Of a stretch of DNA of 35,562 nt, positions 16,338 to 23,459 are shown in pieces. The translations under genes were made by a program, and so were the position numbers. Every line of letters begins with the position of its first letter. The stretch's first letter is position 1. Under the pieces are notes generated by a model. That model searched no databases. It was given only the letters and a program-made list of their open reading frames with translations, and was not told where the DNA came from. Location of the stretch: the NCBI RefSeq assembly GCF_003116015.1, contig NZ_LGQZ01000144.1:1-35562 (forward strand), in the 5' to 3' direction. This DNA is from Azospirillum sp. TSO22-1 (GTDB taxonomy: Bacteria; Pseudomonadota; Alphaproteobacteria; Azospirillales; Azospirillaceae).

Positions 16338-17732
16338 CTATCCGTCGCGGGTGGGCGGTCGGGTGGTGCCGACGGCGTGGAAGCCGGAGGCGTCCTCCTC
16401 CGGCCGCTCCACCGCGCAGCCCCAGCGCAGCTCGTTGTCCTGCGCGTAGCGCTTGCCGAGCTGCCAGGCGATCTGCGCCCGCGCCAGCTCGACGCCCAGG
16501 TAGAAGGCGTGGCCGACGTCGCCGCGCGCGTCGAGGCGCGGGTAGAGGTCGAACGGATCGACGCCCGTGTGGTGGCCGTCGCGGTTGTAGAGGTGAATGC
16601 CCTGCGCGGTGACCTCGATGCGGTAGTTGGGGTCGCGGATCTTCGCCGCCAGTTCGGCCACCTGCTCGGGCGTGCTGGTGAACGGCTTGCGGTCGCGCAG
16701 GCAGAGCAGCCCGTCGCCGAAGCCGCGCGGCAGCGCGCCGGCCTCGTGCGCGGCGAAGAACTGACGGCGCGCCGCGTCGAACTCGCGGACCGCCGTCCGG
16801 CAGTGCGGGCTGACCTGCACCGCCAGCACGTGCTCGATCCCCAATTCCGAAACGATCCCCATCAGCAGCGCGTTCACGCCCGGCGTGTCGGCGTCGGTCA
16901 GCTCCGTGACGTTGCCGATGCCCATCAGGATTTCCAGGTCGGGATAGCGCGCCCGGACCTCGCGGTAGCGGACCAGGGAGTCGGTGAAGCCGTGGTGGAT
17001 CGGCTCCAGCACCGGGTCGGCGATGCAGCGCCGCCCCTTGGCGCGCAGCGCGTCCACCGTGCGGTACAGCGAGGGCAGGTCGTCCGGCGTGGTGGGGATG
17101 ACCACGGGCACCGCGTCGGTCTCGCGCGCCACCCACGCCGTCGCCTCGGTGAGGCTCAGCAGGTAGTTCGCACCCGCCCGCGCGCCGCGCAGCAGCGCCT
17201 CCGGCTCCAGGGAATCGACGCTGACGGCGACCCCGGCGGCGCGCAGGGCGGCGACCGCCTCCTCCAGGTGCGGGAAGGGCTGATCCGGCAGGCAGCCGAG
17301 GTCGATGACGTCCGCCCCCTCCGACACCAGATACGCGGCGCGCTCCAGGATGGCGGGAACGCCGAGCAGCGGTGCGTCGGTGATCTCGGCGAAGATGCGG
17401 GTGCGGTAACGGGTCAGGTCGAGCGGGGCGGCCTGTCGCCGGAAATGCTGCGGCAGGTCGTCCAGCTCGTCCGGCCCGCGCTCGAACCGCACGCCGAAAT
17501 GCGCCGACAGCCGGTCGAGGTCGCCGCGGAAGCGGCCGGGCAGCAGCACGAGGTCGGCGTCGCCCACGGACGGCAGGCGGCGCAACACGATCTCCGTCGT
17601 CGCCAGCGCAGCCACCTTGATGCCCAGGCTGGCCACCGTGGTGCGGAAATCCAGCGGCTGCAGGGAGTCGAGCACCCGCCGCAGCCGCGGCTCGGCCAGA
17701 TCCCCGGTCAGCAGGAGGACGTGTTCGGCCAC
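16338..17732 (-). CDS. Dihydropteroate synthase-related protein (DUF6513-type), likely H4MPT biosynthesis
   Basis: The product (464 residues from the chosen start) has a specific N-terminal domain of about 150 residues and then a TIM-barrel pterin-binding domain like dihydropteroate synthase: GADVIDLGCLPD, VAVSVDSLEPEALLRGARAGANYLLSL, IADPVLEPIHHGFTDSLVRY and EILMGIGNVTELTDADTPGVNALLMGI. Proteins of this kind occur in methanogens and H4MPT-using methylotrophs, and are thought to join the pterin part to the ribosyl-aminobenzene part of methanopterin; that is inference from family and context. I chose the GTG at 17732, which has GGGAGG five bases upstream, over another GTG at 17750 that would place this ribosome site inside the gene. 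It is separated from the other H4MPT genes by the PQQ-ABC genes. Confidence 0.82.
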   Translation of the reverse strand: MAEHVLLLTGDLAEPRLRRVLDSLQPLDFRTTVASLGIKVAALATTEIVLRRLPSVGDADLVLLPGRFRGDLDRLSAHFGVRFERGPDELDDLPQHFRRQAAPLDLTRYRTRIFAEITDAPLLGVPAILERAAYLVSEGADVIDLGCLPDQPFPHLEEAVAALRAAGVAVSVDSLEPEALLRGARAGANYLLSLTEATAWVARETDAVPVVIPTTPDDLPSLYRTVDALRAKGRRCIADPVLEPIHHGFTDSLVRYREVRARYPDLEILMGIGNVTELTDADTPGVNALLMGIVSELGIEHVLAVQVSPHCRTAVREFDAARRQFFAAHEAGALPRGFGDGLLCLRDRKPFTSTPEQVAELAAKIRDPNYRIEVTAQGIHLYNRDGHHTGVDPFDLYPRLDARGDVGHAFYLGVELARAQIAWQLGKRYAQDNELRWGCAVERPEEDASGFHAVGTTRPPTRDG

Positions 17733-17831
17733 GGCGGCCTCCCGCGGCACGGGCGGAACACTGAGCCCTGTGGGAAAGCGATGAATCTTTGGGCGTCGTT
17801 AACCATTGATGCCTAAGTTTTGGTCCGGACG

Positions 17832-17847
17832 TATGACCTAGATCATA
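17832..17847. promoter_or_regulatory. Dyad TATGA-N6-TCATA upstream of the sigma-54 promoter
   Basis: The sequence TATGACCTAGATCATA has perfect 5-base arms around a 6-base centre. It lies 42 bases before the -24 element of the sigma-54-type promoter at 17889 and about 100 bases from the start of the divergent dihydropteroate synthase-like gene. Its position fits a binding site for an activator or repressor, but no protein can be named. Confidence 0.4.
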
Positions 17848-17888
17848 GTACCGAGGCCGGCGGTACGGCCATGCTCGGGGGGCCGGGC

Positions 17889-17904
17889 TGGCATGGTGCT
17901 TGCG
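17889..17904 (+). promoter_or_regulatory. Sigma-54 (RpoN) type promoter
   Basis: The sequence TGGCATGGTGCTTGCG matches the -24/-12 consensus TGGCAC-N5-TTGC with the GG and GC dinucleotides exactly 10 bases apart; the only mismatch in the core is T for C at the sixth base. It points at the small Cys protein gene, whose ATG is 51 bases further on, leaving room for a start site near 17915 and the ribosome site GCAGGAG. Sigma-54 promoters need an enhancer-binding activator, and none is encoded in this window. Confidence 0.7.
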
Positions 17905-17954
17905 TAGATCGGTTTGCCTGTTCCAAGTGTCGCGCACCCACGCAGGAGTGAGTA

Positions 17955-18173
17955 ATGCTTGTCACGTTGTCGATGGTGTTCTGTCTGGTTTCCGACCCCA
18001 CCCAGTGTCAGACGGTCAATCCGTTGGTCCCTGACGACCAGCCCCTGACCGTATCGAGCTGTCAGATCGCCGGGCAGATCGAGGGCGCCAAGTGGGTCAA
18101 CGAGCATCCCAAGCACCGCCTGATGCGCGTCCGCTGCACGCTCGGCAAGCAGCCGCGGGAACAGGGCGCCTGA
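17955..18173 (+). CDS. Small Cys-containing conserved-looking protein of unknown function
   Basis: The 72-residue product starts MLVTLSMVFCLVSDPTQCQT and has four Cys (about positions 10, 18, 36 and 61), the last three outside the hydrophobic start, plus GQIEGAKWVNEHPKHRLMRVRC near the end. The short hydrophobic start is too weak to call a signal peptide with confidence. I know similar short proteins in proteobacterial genomes only as hypothetical. The gene has a good ribosome site (GCAGGAGTGAGTA) and stands alone behind a sigma-54-type promoter. Its stop is 7 bases from the convergent pqqC stop. Codon use and the clean promoter make it a real gene; the function is unknown. Confidence 0.72.
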   Translation: MLVTLSMVFCLVSDPTQCQTVNPLVPDDQPLTVSSCQIAGQIEGAKWVNEHPKHRLMRVRCTLGKQPREQGA

Positions 18174-18180
18174 TCCGCCG

Positions 18181-18957
18181 TCACCGCGTGTACGCCGTCG
18201 GCGTGCGGTCGTCCGGCACGAAGGCGCCGGGCGGGATAAAGCCGGGCTCCACGTAGGCGTAGTACAGCGCGTCGAGCTGCGCCCACAGCAGCTCCGTCTT
18301 GAAGCGCAGCGCGCCGATGGCGGCCTGCTGCTGCTCGGGCGTGCGGGCGTTGTCGAGGACGTAGGCGAGGCCGAACTCCACCTCGCGCGGCGCCTCGTCC
18401 AGGCGGCGGCGGAAGTAGCTGAGCGTGCGGTCGTCGGCGAACTCGTAATAGCGCTCGAAGCCGGCGATGCGCTCGCGGTGGATGGCCGAGGCGAACAGTT
18501 CGGTGAGCGAGGAGGCGATGGCCTCCAGCAACGACCGCTCGCGCACGAAATGGACGTAGGCGTCCACCGCGAACCGCGTCGCCGGCAGCAGGCCCTTCAG
18601 CGACGTCACAGTATCCCGGTCCAGCCCCAGCCCGTCGGTCAGGCGCAGCCAGCGCTCGATGCCGCCGACCCGGGTCTCGCCGGTTCGGGCGTCGGCGCCG
18701 ATCCCGTCGTGCTCCTGCACGCGGTGCATCCAGGCGCAACGAAGCTCCCGATCGTCCATGCGGGACATGATCGAGAGGTCCTTCCGCGGGATCGAGATCT
18801 GGTAGTAGAAGCGGTTCAGCGCCCATGCCTGGACCTGCCCGCGGTTCAGCTTGCCGCCGTGCAGCAGCTTATGGAACGGGTGCAGGTCGTGGTACTGCCG
18901 CTCGCCGACCGCGCGCAGCGCCTGTTCCAGCTCCTCACGCGTCATCGGGTTCGGCAT
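18181..18957 (-). CDS. pqqC: Pyrroloquinoline-quinone synthase PqqC
   Basis: PqqC carries out the final ring closure and eight-electron oxidation that makes PQQ, using O2 without metal. The 258-residue product has the family length and blocks: YHDLHPFHKLLHGGKLNRGQVQAWALNRFYYQ near the N terminus, IPRKDLSIMSRM, LPATRFAVDAYVHFVRER, SLTELFASAIHRERIAGFERYYEF, and DNARTPEQQQAAIGALRFKTELLW. There is no fused PqqD domain at the C terminus, unlike the PqqCD fusion of Methylorubrum. The ATG at 18957 has GGAG eight bases upstream. It follows pqqA by 82 bases on the same strand. pqqB, pqqD and pqqE are not in the window and must lie elsewhere if PQQ is made. Confidence 0.96.
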   Translation of the reverse strand: MPNPMTREELEQALRAVGERQYHDLHPFHKLLHGGKLNRGQVQAWALNRFYYQISIPRKDLSIMSRMDDRELRCAWMHRVQEHDGIGADARTGETRVGGIERWLRLTDGLGLDRDTVTSLKGLLPATRFAVDAYVHFVRERSLLEAIASSLTELFASAIHRERIAGFERYYEFADDRTLSYFRRRLDEAPREVEFGLAYVLDNARTPEQQQAAIGALRFKTELLWAQLDALYYAYVEPGFIPPGAFVPDDRTPTAYTR

Positions 18958-18992
18958 GAACCGGGCTCCACGCCGTGGAGATGAAAACGCGG

Positions 18993-19011
18993 GCCGCCGG
19001 CGAACGGCGGC
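18993..19011 (-). terminator. GC-rich hairpin between pqqA and pqqC (attenuator or RNA-processing candidate)
   Basis: The arms GCCGCCG (18993-18999) and CGGCGGC (19005-19011) pair perfectly around the loop GCGAA. There is no run of U after it, so it is not a full intrinsic terminator. It lies in the 82-base space between pqqA and pqqC. PqqA is consumed one molecule per PQQ, so far more pqqA transcript than downstream transcript is expected, and a hairpin here could stop or protect RNA. That role is inference. Confidence 0.4.
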
Positions 19012-19039
19012 ACCGCGGTCTTGCAGTCGGCTGCGGCCC

Positions 19040-19120
19040 TCAGAGGACGGCGCAGCAATAGGCGTTGATTTCGGTGCCGACGCAGATCTCGATGACCTTG
19101 GGCTTCCGCCACGTCTTCAT
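19040..19120 (-). CDS. pqqA: PQQ precursor peptide PqqA
   Basis: This 26-residue peptide is the substrate from which PQQ is cut and built. The sequence starts MKTWRKPKVIEICVGTEIN and ends AYCCAVL. It has the family hallmark Glu-x-x-x-Tyr at residues 17-21 (ETEINAY-type region: E17, Y21), the two residues that are cross-linked to form PQQ. The N-terminal W-x-K-P motif is also typical. The ribosome site GGGAGAGG lies 5-6 bases before the ATG at 19120. The gene is followed by pqqC; pqqB is missing between them. A pair of candidate operator boxes lies 70-100 bases upstream at 19189-19217, next to the gene for the response regulator. Confidence 0.95.
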   Translation of the reverse strand: MKTWRKPKVIEICVGTEINAYCCAVL

Positions 19121-19188
19121 GATGCCTCTCCCTGGACAGGGTGTGACCGGTTTCACGGCTCCGGTGCCGATAGAGTATCGTGTTGCCG

Positions 19189-19217
19189 TGCTTTAGAACC
19201 ATTCTACTTTGGTGCAA
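19189..19217 (+). promoter_or_regulatory. Two tandem operator-like boxes upstream of pqqA
   Basis: The boxes TGCTTTAGAACCA (19189-19201) and TACTTTGGTGCAA (19205-19217) are direct repeats of the same degenerate pattern, 16 bases apart. The second is preceded by TTC, as in the fae box, and matches it at 11 of 13 core positions. They read on the plus strand while pqqA is on the minus strand, but the pattern is itself a near-palindrome. They lie between pqqA and the end of the response regulator gene. Confidence 0.5.
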
Positions 19218-19248
19218 AAGGGGCATCGATTCGGGACAGGCGCCGCGC

Positions 19249-19962
19249 TCAATGCCGGACCGAACGCTCCGGCGGCGCATGGTGCGGGGCCTGGAGCGAC
19301 AGCTTGCCGGCGCAGATCACCGCCTGCGTCCGGCTCTGCACGTCGAGCTTGCGTAGGATCGCCGAGACGTGCGCCTTGACGGTGCTCTCGGTGACGTCCA
19401 GCAGGTAGGCGATCTGCTTGTTCGGTCTTCCCTCGACCAGCATCTGCAGCACCACGCGCTGCTGCGTCGACAGGCTCTCGACCCGTTCGGCGAAGCGCAG
19501 GTCCTTCTCGCTCAGCGCGCCCTTGCGCTTGCCGTCCTTGGCGTCGGTGGGCGGCAGGTAGACGCCGCCGCCGATGACGTGGTTCAGCGCCTTGACCATG
19601 GCGTCCATGGTCAGCGACTTCGGGATGTAGCCGACCGCGCCGTAGGTGATGGCGTCGTGCGCCACGTCCGCCCCCTCGTCGGCGGAGACGACCACGACCG
19701 GCACGTTGGGAAACTCGTTGCGCAACTGCACCAAGCCGCAGAACCCGGTCGCCCCCGGGATGTTGAGGTCGAGCACGACCAAGTCGAACTCGGCGCCGGC
19801 GGCCAGACTCATCATTTCATCGAGGTCGCTCGCCTCGATGAACTCCGCGTCGTGATACACGGCATCTATGACATTGTGCATCGCAGTACGGAAAAGAGGG
19901 TGATCGTCCGCGATGAGGACGCGCGCCTTTTCGGCGCCGGCGGATGGACTCGCGCTCGTCAT
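19249..19962 (-). CDS. LuxR-type response regulator (AgmR/ErbR-like)
   Basis: The 237-residue protein has an N-terminal receiver domain (acidic pair Asp19-Asp20, phospho-acceptor Asp65 in VVLDLNIPG, Ser/Thr in VVVSADEG, and Lys in GYIPKS) and a C-terminal LuxR-type helix-turn-helix: LSTQQRVVLQMLVEGRPNKQ followed by VTESTVKAHVSAILRKLDVQSR. Regulators of this kind next to pqq genes and NahK/ErcS-type kinases control PQQ-dependent alcohol oxidation in Pseudomonas (AgmR/ErbR/ExaE group) and methanol oxidation in methylotrophs (MxaB). It lies just upstream of pqqA and downstream of a secreted protein and the hybrid kinase, all on one strand. It is the best local candidate for binding the ACTTT(A/G)G boxes; this is not shown. 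Confidence 0.9.
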   Translation of the reverse strand: MTSASPSAGAEKARVLIADDHPLFRTAMHNVIDAVYHDAEFIEASDLDEMMSLAAGAEFDLVVLDLNIPGATGFCGLVQLRNEFPNVPVVVVSADEGADVAHDAITYGAVGYIPKSLTMDAMVKALNHVIGGGVYLPPTDAKDGKRKGALSEKDLRFAERVESLSTQQRVVLQMLVEGRPNKQIAYLLDVTESTVKAHVSAILRKLDVQSRTQAVICAGKLSLQAPHHAPPERSVRH

Positions 19963-20069
19963 TGTGCGTCACCGATTTGTATTGTTTGGTTTCCTCCCAC
20001 TTTTCCCATAATGGTTCATGGTGCCAACGGTAACAATACGACTTTGGCACAGGTGGAGGGGTAAGGGTA

Positions 20070-20702
20070 TTACCGAAGCTCACTGAGGATCGCCCGAGTG
20101 AGCGTACCCAGTCGTTGCTCGCGCTGCACCGGCGCCTCGCACAGGTAGGTCTGCGCCCGGCGCCGTTCGGTGAACAGGCGCTGCAGCCAGTACAGCTCCT
20201 TCTCGATCTCGGCGTCCTCGGGCGATCCGGGCTCGACCGCGCCCCGTTTGGCGAGCAGCGCGTTCATCCGCTCGGCCAGCGCGTTGACGCCGGCCGCCTG
20301 CTTGCGGATACCGTCGATGACGGTGTGACGCTCGGCGTTGGTGCGCTCCAGCAGCGTGGCGAACAGCGCGGTCAGTACCCGGTTGCGGGTGGTGTCGTCG
20401 GACTGTTCGGCGGCGAATCGGGCGATGCGGTCCTCCGGCGGCGGGGTGGCCGCGGCCGGGTTGGCGGCGAGCAGCTCGGTGGCCAGCGTGGCGACCGCCT
20501 GCGCGTGCGCACCGTCGAGCGCCACCGCCTCGCCGTCGATCGGCGGTCCGTCCCAGATCGACGCGGCGGAGATCGCCGGCACCAGCAGCTGCGGGCACGG
20601 CCATAGCGGATCCACGTCGGCCGCCCCGACGGCGCCGGCATGGTCGACCAGGGCGACGACGAGCGCGAGGGCGGGCAGCAGCGTGCGGTACACGTGTCTC
20701 AT
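20070..20702 (-). CDS. Secreted protein of unknown function between kinase and regulator genes
   Basis: I do not recognise this 210-residue protein. It has a signal peptide (MRHVYRTLLPALALVVALVD, cleavage near AGAVGAA) and a mostly helical mature part with two Cys, in DPLWPCPQLLVP near the mature N terminus and in QTYLCEAP near the C terminus, which could form one disulfide. The helical region ATNRVLTALFATLLERTNAE to LFTERRRAQ is rich in Arg, Glu and Ala. The ATG at 20702 is chosen because GGGAG is seven bases upstream and the signal peptide follows at once; an in-frame upstream start would add an unlikely Pro/Thr tail. Its place between the hybrid kinase and the response regulator suggests it is part of the same periplasmic sensing system, as a possible sensor partner. 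Confidence 0.75.
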   Translation of the reverse strand: MRHVYRTLLPALALVVALVDHAGAVGAADVDPLWPCPQLLVPAISAASIWDGPPIDGEAVALDGAHAQAVATLATELLAANPAAATPPPEDRIARFAAEQSDDTTRNRVLTALFATLLERTNAERHTVIDGIRKQAAGVNALAERMNALLAKRGAVEPGSPEDAEIEKELYWLQRLFTERRRAQTYLCEAPVQREQRLGTLTRAILSELR

Positions 20703-20768
20703 GGGCGGACTCCCTTGCCCAGGAGTGTGCGTGCGCCTCGTCCCGGCGTCCATTCGACCTTGGTGCGG

Positions 20769-23459
20769 CTACTCACTGCGTCGGCTCCGCAGGTGCACCA
20801 GCAGGGAGCGCAGGTGCGCCGGCTTGATCGGCTTGGTCAGCAGGTGCAGGCCGTGCGCCTTGACCCGCGCCAGCACCTCGTCGGAGCGGTCGGCGGTGAT
20901 GATGATGCCGGGCACCGTCCGGCCGCAGCGCTTGCGCACGGCCTGCAGCGCGTCGATGCCGATGCGCCCCTCGTCCAGGTGATAGTCGGCGATGACCACG
21001 TCGATGGCGTCCGGCCGTTCGGCGATCAGCGGCAGCACGGCGTCGGCGCCGTCGCCGTGGATCAGCTCGCAGCCCCACTCGTGCATCAGCGCCGCCATGG
21101 CGGCGAGGATGGTCGGCTCGTTCTCGATCAGCAGCACGGAGACCCCCTTCAGCGACCCGGCTTCGCTGCGGATCGCCGCGGGGTGTGGCGCCTCGATGCG
21201 GTCGGCGCTGCCGTAGGGCACCTCGACCGCGAAGACCGAGCCGCGGCCGAACGTCGACTGCACGTGGATCGGGTGGTCGAGGCGCCGCGCGATGCGGTCG
21301 ACGATGGCCAAGCCCAGCCCGGCGCCGCAGTCGCGCGAGCTGCGGCTGCCCTTCAGGCGGTGGAACTCGATGAAGATCTCCTGCGTCTTGTCGGCCGGGA
21401 TGCCTATGCCGGTGTCCGCCACGCCGATGCGCAGCCCGGTGGGTGTCCGCCGGCAGCCCAGCAGGACTCGGCCGGTCGGCGTGTAGCGCACGGCGTTCGA
21501 CAGGAAGTTGCGCAGGATGCGCCCCAGCAGCGCCATGTCGCTGCGCACCACCGCGCCGCTCGGGACCACGCGGAACTCCAGCCCGCGCTGTTCGGCCAGC
21601 GGAGAGAACTGGGTGGCGAGCTGTCGCAGCAGCGGTTCGATGCGGAAGTCGGTGACGTGCATCGGCAGCACGCCGGCGTCCAGCTTGGAGAGGTCGAGCA
21701 GCGTGTTCAGCAGGTCGTCCACCGCCTCCAGCGACTCGGTGATGTTGTCGACCAGCGCCATGTTGTGCCGGCCCAGCCGGCGCTCCGCCAGCGCCGCCAC
21801 GAAGACGCGCGCGGCGTTCATCGGCTGCAGCAGGTCGTGGCTGGCGGCGGCGAGGAACTTGGTCTTCGACAGGTTGGCCTGCTCGGCCTCCGCCTTGGCG
21901 CGGCGCATGGCCTCCTCGGCGGCGATGCGCTCGCCGATCTCGGCGCGCAGCTTGTCGTTCAGCTCGGTGAGCGCGCGGGTGCGCTGGGCCACCCGCTCCT
22001 CCAGCATCCGGTTGGCCTCCTCCAACTGCGCCGCGGCGCGCTTGGATTCGGTCACGTCCTGCAACAGCGAGAAGAAGCCCAGCACCGTCTCCCCGTCCGG
22101 CGCGCGGTGCGGCACGTAGACGGCGTGGACGTAAGCCGTCTCGCCGTTCGCCGCGGGAGTCGTCATGTCGAACTCGCAGCTCTCGCCGGCCAGCACGCGC
22201 GCGGTGTAGGGGCGGCGCAGCGCGTACTGCTCGGGGGTGAGCAGGTCGCGCAGCCGCTGCCCGGCGATCTCGGTGCGGGTGCGGCCGATCCAGTCCTCGT
22301 AGGCGCGGTTGGTGAACTGGTAGCGCTCGTCGCGGTCGAGGTAGGCGATGCGCGCCGGGATGGCGTCGGTGACCAGGCGGATGCGCCATTCGCTGTCGCG
22401 CAGCGCCGCTTCGGAGCGGCGCAGGTGCGTGATGTCGGCGAAGGTGGTGACGAAGCCGCCGTCGGGCATCGGGTTGCTGCGCACCTCCAGCGTTCGTCCG
22501 TCGGGGCAGTCCAGTTCCAGCGAGCGGGTCGGGATGCTGCGCGTCGATTTGAGCCAGCGCACCAGCGCCTCCGGCTCCCGCCCGTCGTCGGCGAACGGCC
22601 GGCGCACCGCCGGCAGCGCCAGGAAGGAGGCCAGCGGCGCCCCGGCGCGCAGCCGCCCCTCCGGCAGGTCCAGCAGCTCGGTCAGCCGGTGGTTCCAGGC
22701 GACCAGCTCCAAGTCGGCGTTGAACACCGACACCCCCTGCGAGAGGTTGTCGAGCGTCGCCTGCAGCAGGGTGGACTTGGCCGCCAGCTCGCGCTCGCGC
22801 CGGCGGCGCTCCTGCGTCTTGATGGCGGTGATGTCGCTGTAGATGCCGACGAAGCCGTTCTCGTGGGTGGGCCGCTCGCTGATACGCAGCCAGCGGCCGT
22901 CCGCCATCTCCAGCACGTGGGTGTTGCGGCGCTGCCGCCCGTCGGAGCGGCGGGCCAGCCAGCGCCGCGCCTCGGCGGACTCGCGGATCAGGCCGCGCTC
23001 GGTCGCCCGGGCGATCAGCTGCTGGAACGGCACGCCCGGCCGCAGCAGGTCGCCGACGCCGCGCCACAGCGCGTGGAAGGTCGAGTTGAAGATGACGATC
23101 CCGCCGTCGGAGTCGCACAGCACGAAGCCGTCGGAGATCGCCTCCAGCGCGTCGGTCAGGCGGTTCTGCGCGGTTTCCAGGCTGCGGGTGGCGGCCGACA
23201 GCTCCCGGTTGGTCTGCTCGATGTCGTGCAGCGCGGTTTCCAGCTCCAGCGTGCGGCGGCGCACCTGCTGCTCCAGCAGGCTGGCGGTCTGGAACAGGGC
23301 GAAGCTGTTGCCGCCCAGGTTCATGCTGCGCTCGACGTGGTCCATCAGCGCGTCGTTGACCCGCCGCAGCCGCGCCACCTCGGCGCGCAGCCCCTCGACG
23401 TCGTCAGGCGGGTCCTCGCCCGGCCCGCCGCGGATCAGATTAGGCTTGGGACGGGTCAT
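20769..23459 (-). CDS. Hybrid sensor histidine kinase with PAS domains (NahK/ErcS'-like)
   Basis: The 896-residue protein is cytoplasmic: no membrane segment or signal peptide is visible. After a coiled-coil N terminus (about 20-100) there are three PAS-like domains (about 100-215, 230-345 and 355-475), a second coiled coil (475-530), a HisKA domain with phospho-acceptor His541 (AAASHDLLQPMNAARVF), an ATPase domain (N box NFLSNAVRY near 651, DTGIGIP 682-688, GAGLGL 712-717) and a C-terminal receiver domain with Asp825 (VVIADYHLDEG). The SHDLLQPM form of the H box and the domain order are those of NahK/ErcS' from Pseudomonas. Its start overlaps the end of the FIST gene by 20 bases, the same pairing as nosP-nahK. 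It probably signals towards a phosphotransfer protein or the nearby response regulator. Confidence 0.92.
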   Translation of the reverse strand: MTRPKPNLIRGGPGEDPPDDVEGLRAEVARLRRVNDALMDHVERSMNLGGNSFALFQTASLLEQQVRRRTLELETALHDIEQTNRELSAATRSLETAQNRLTDALEAISDGFVLCDSDGGIVIFNSTFHALWRGVGDLLRPGVPFQQLIARATERGLIRESAEARRWLARRSDGRQRRNTHVLEMADGRWLRISERPTHENGFVGIYSDITAIKTQERRRRERELAAKSTLLQATLDNLSQGVSVFNADLELVAWNHRLTELLDLPEGRLRAGAPLASFLALPAVRRPFADDGREPEALVRWLKSTRSIPTRSLELDCPDGRTLEVRSNPMPDGGFVTTFADITHLRRSEAALRDSEWRIRLVTDAIPARIAYLDRDERYQFTNRAYEDWIGRTRTEIAGQRLRDLLTPEQYALRRPYTARVLAGESCEFDMTTPAANGETAYVHAVYVPHRAPDGETVLGFFSLLQDVTESKRAAAQLEEANRMLEERVAQRTRALTELNDKLRAEIGERIAAEEAMRRAKAEAEQANLSKTKFLAAASHDLLQPMNAARVFVAALAERRLGRHNMALVDNITESLEAVDDLLNTLLDLSKLDAGVLPMHVTDFRIEPLLRQLATQFSPLAEQRGLEFRVVPSGAVVRSDMALLGRILRNFLSNAVRYTPTGRVLLGCRRTPTGLRIGVADTGIGIPADKTQEIFIEFHRLKGSRSSRDCGAGLGLAIVDRIARRLDHPIHVQSTFGRGSVFAVEVPYGSADRIEAPHPAAIRSEAGSLKGVSVLLIENEPTILAAMAALMHEWGCELIHGDGADAVLPLIAERPDAIDVVIADYHLDEGRIGIDALQAVRKRCGRTVPGIIITADRSDEVLARVKAHGLHLLTKPIKPAHLRSLLVHLRSRRSE

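Noticed and set aside
17733..17750. Earlier GTG start (17750) for the dihydropteroate synthase-like gene
   Set aside because: It would put the best ribosome site (GGGAGG) inside the gene; the GTG at 17732 lies five bases after that site.
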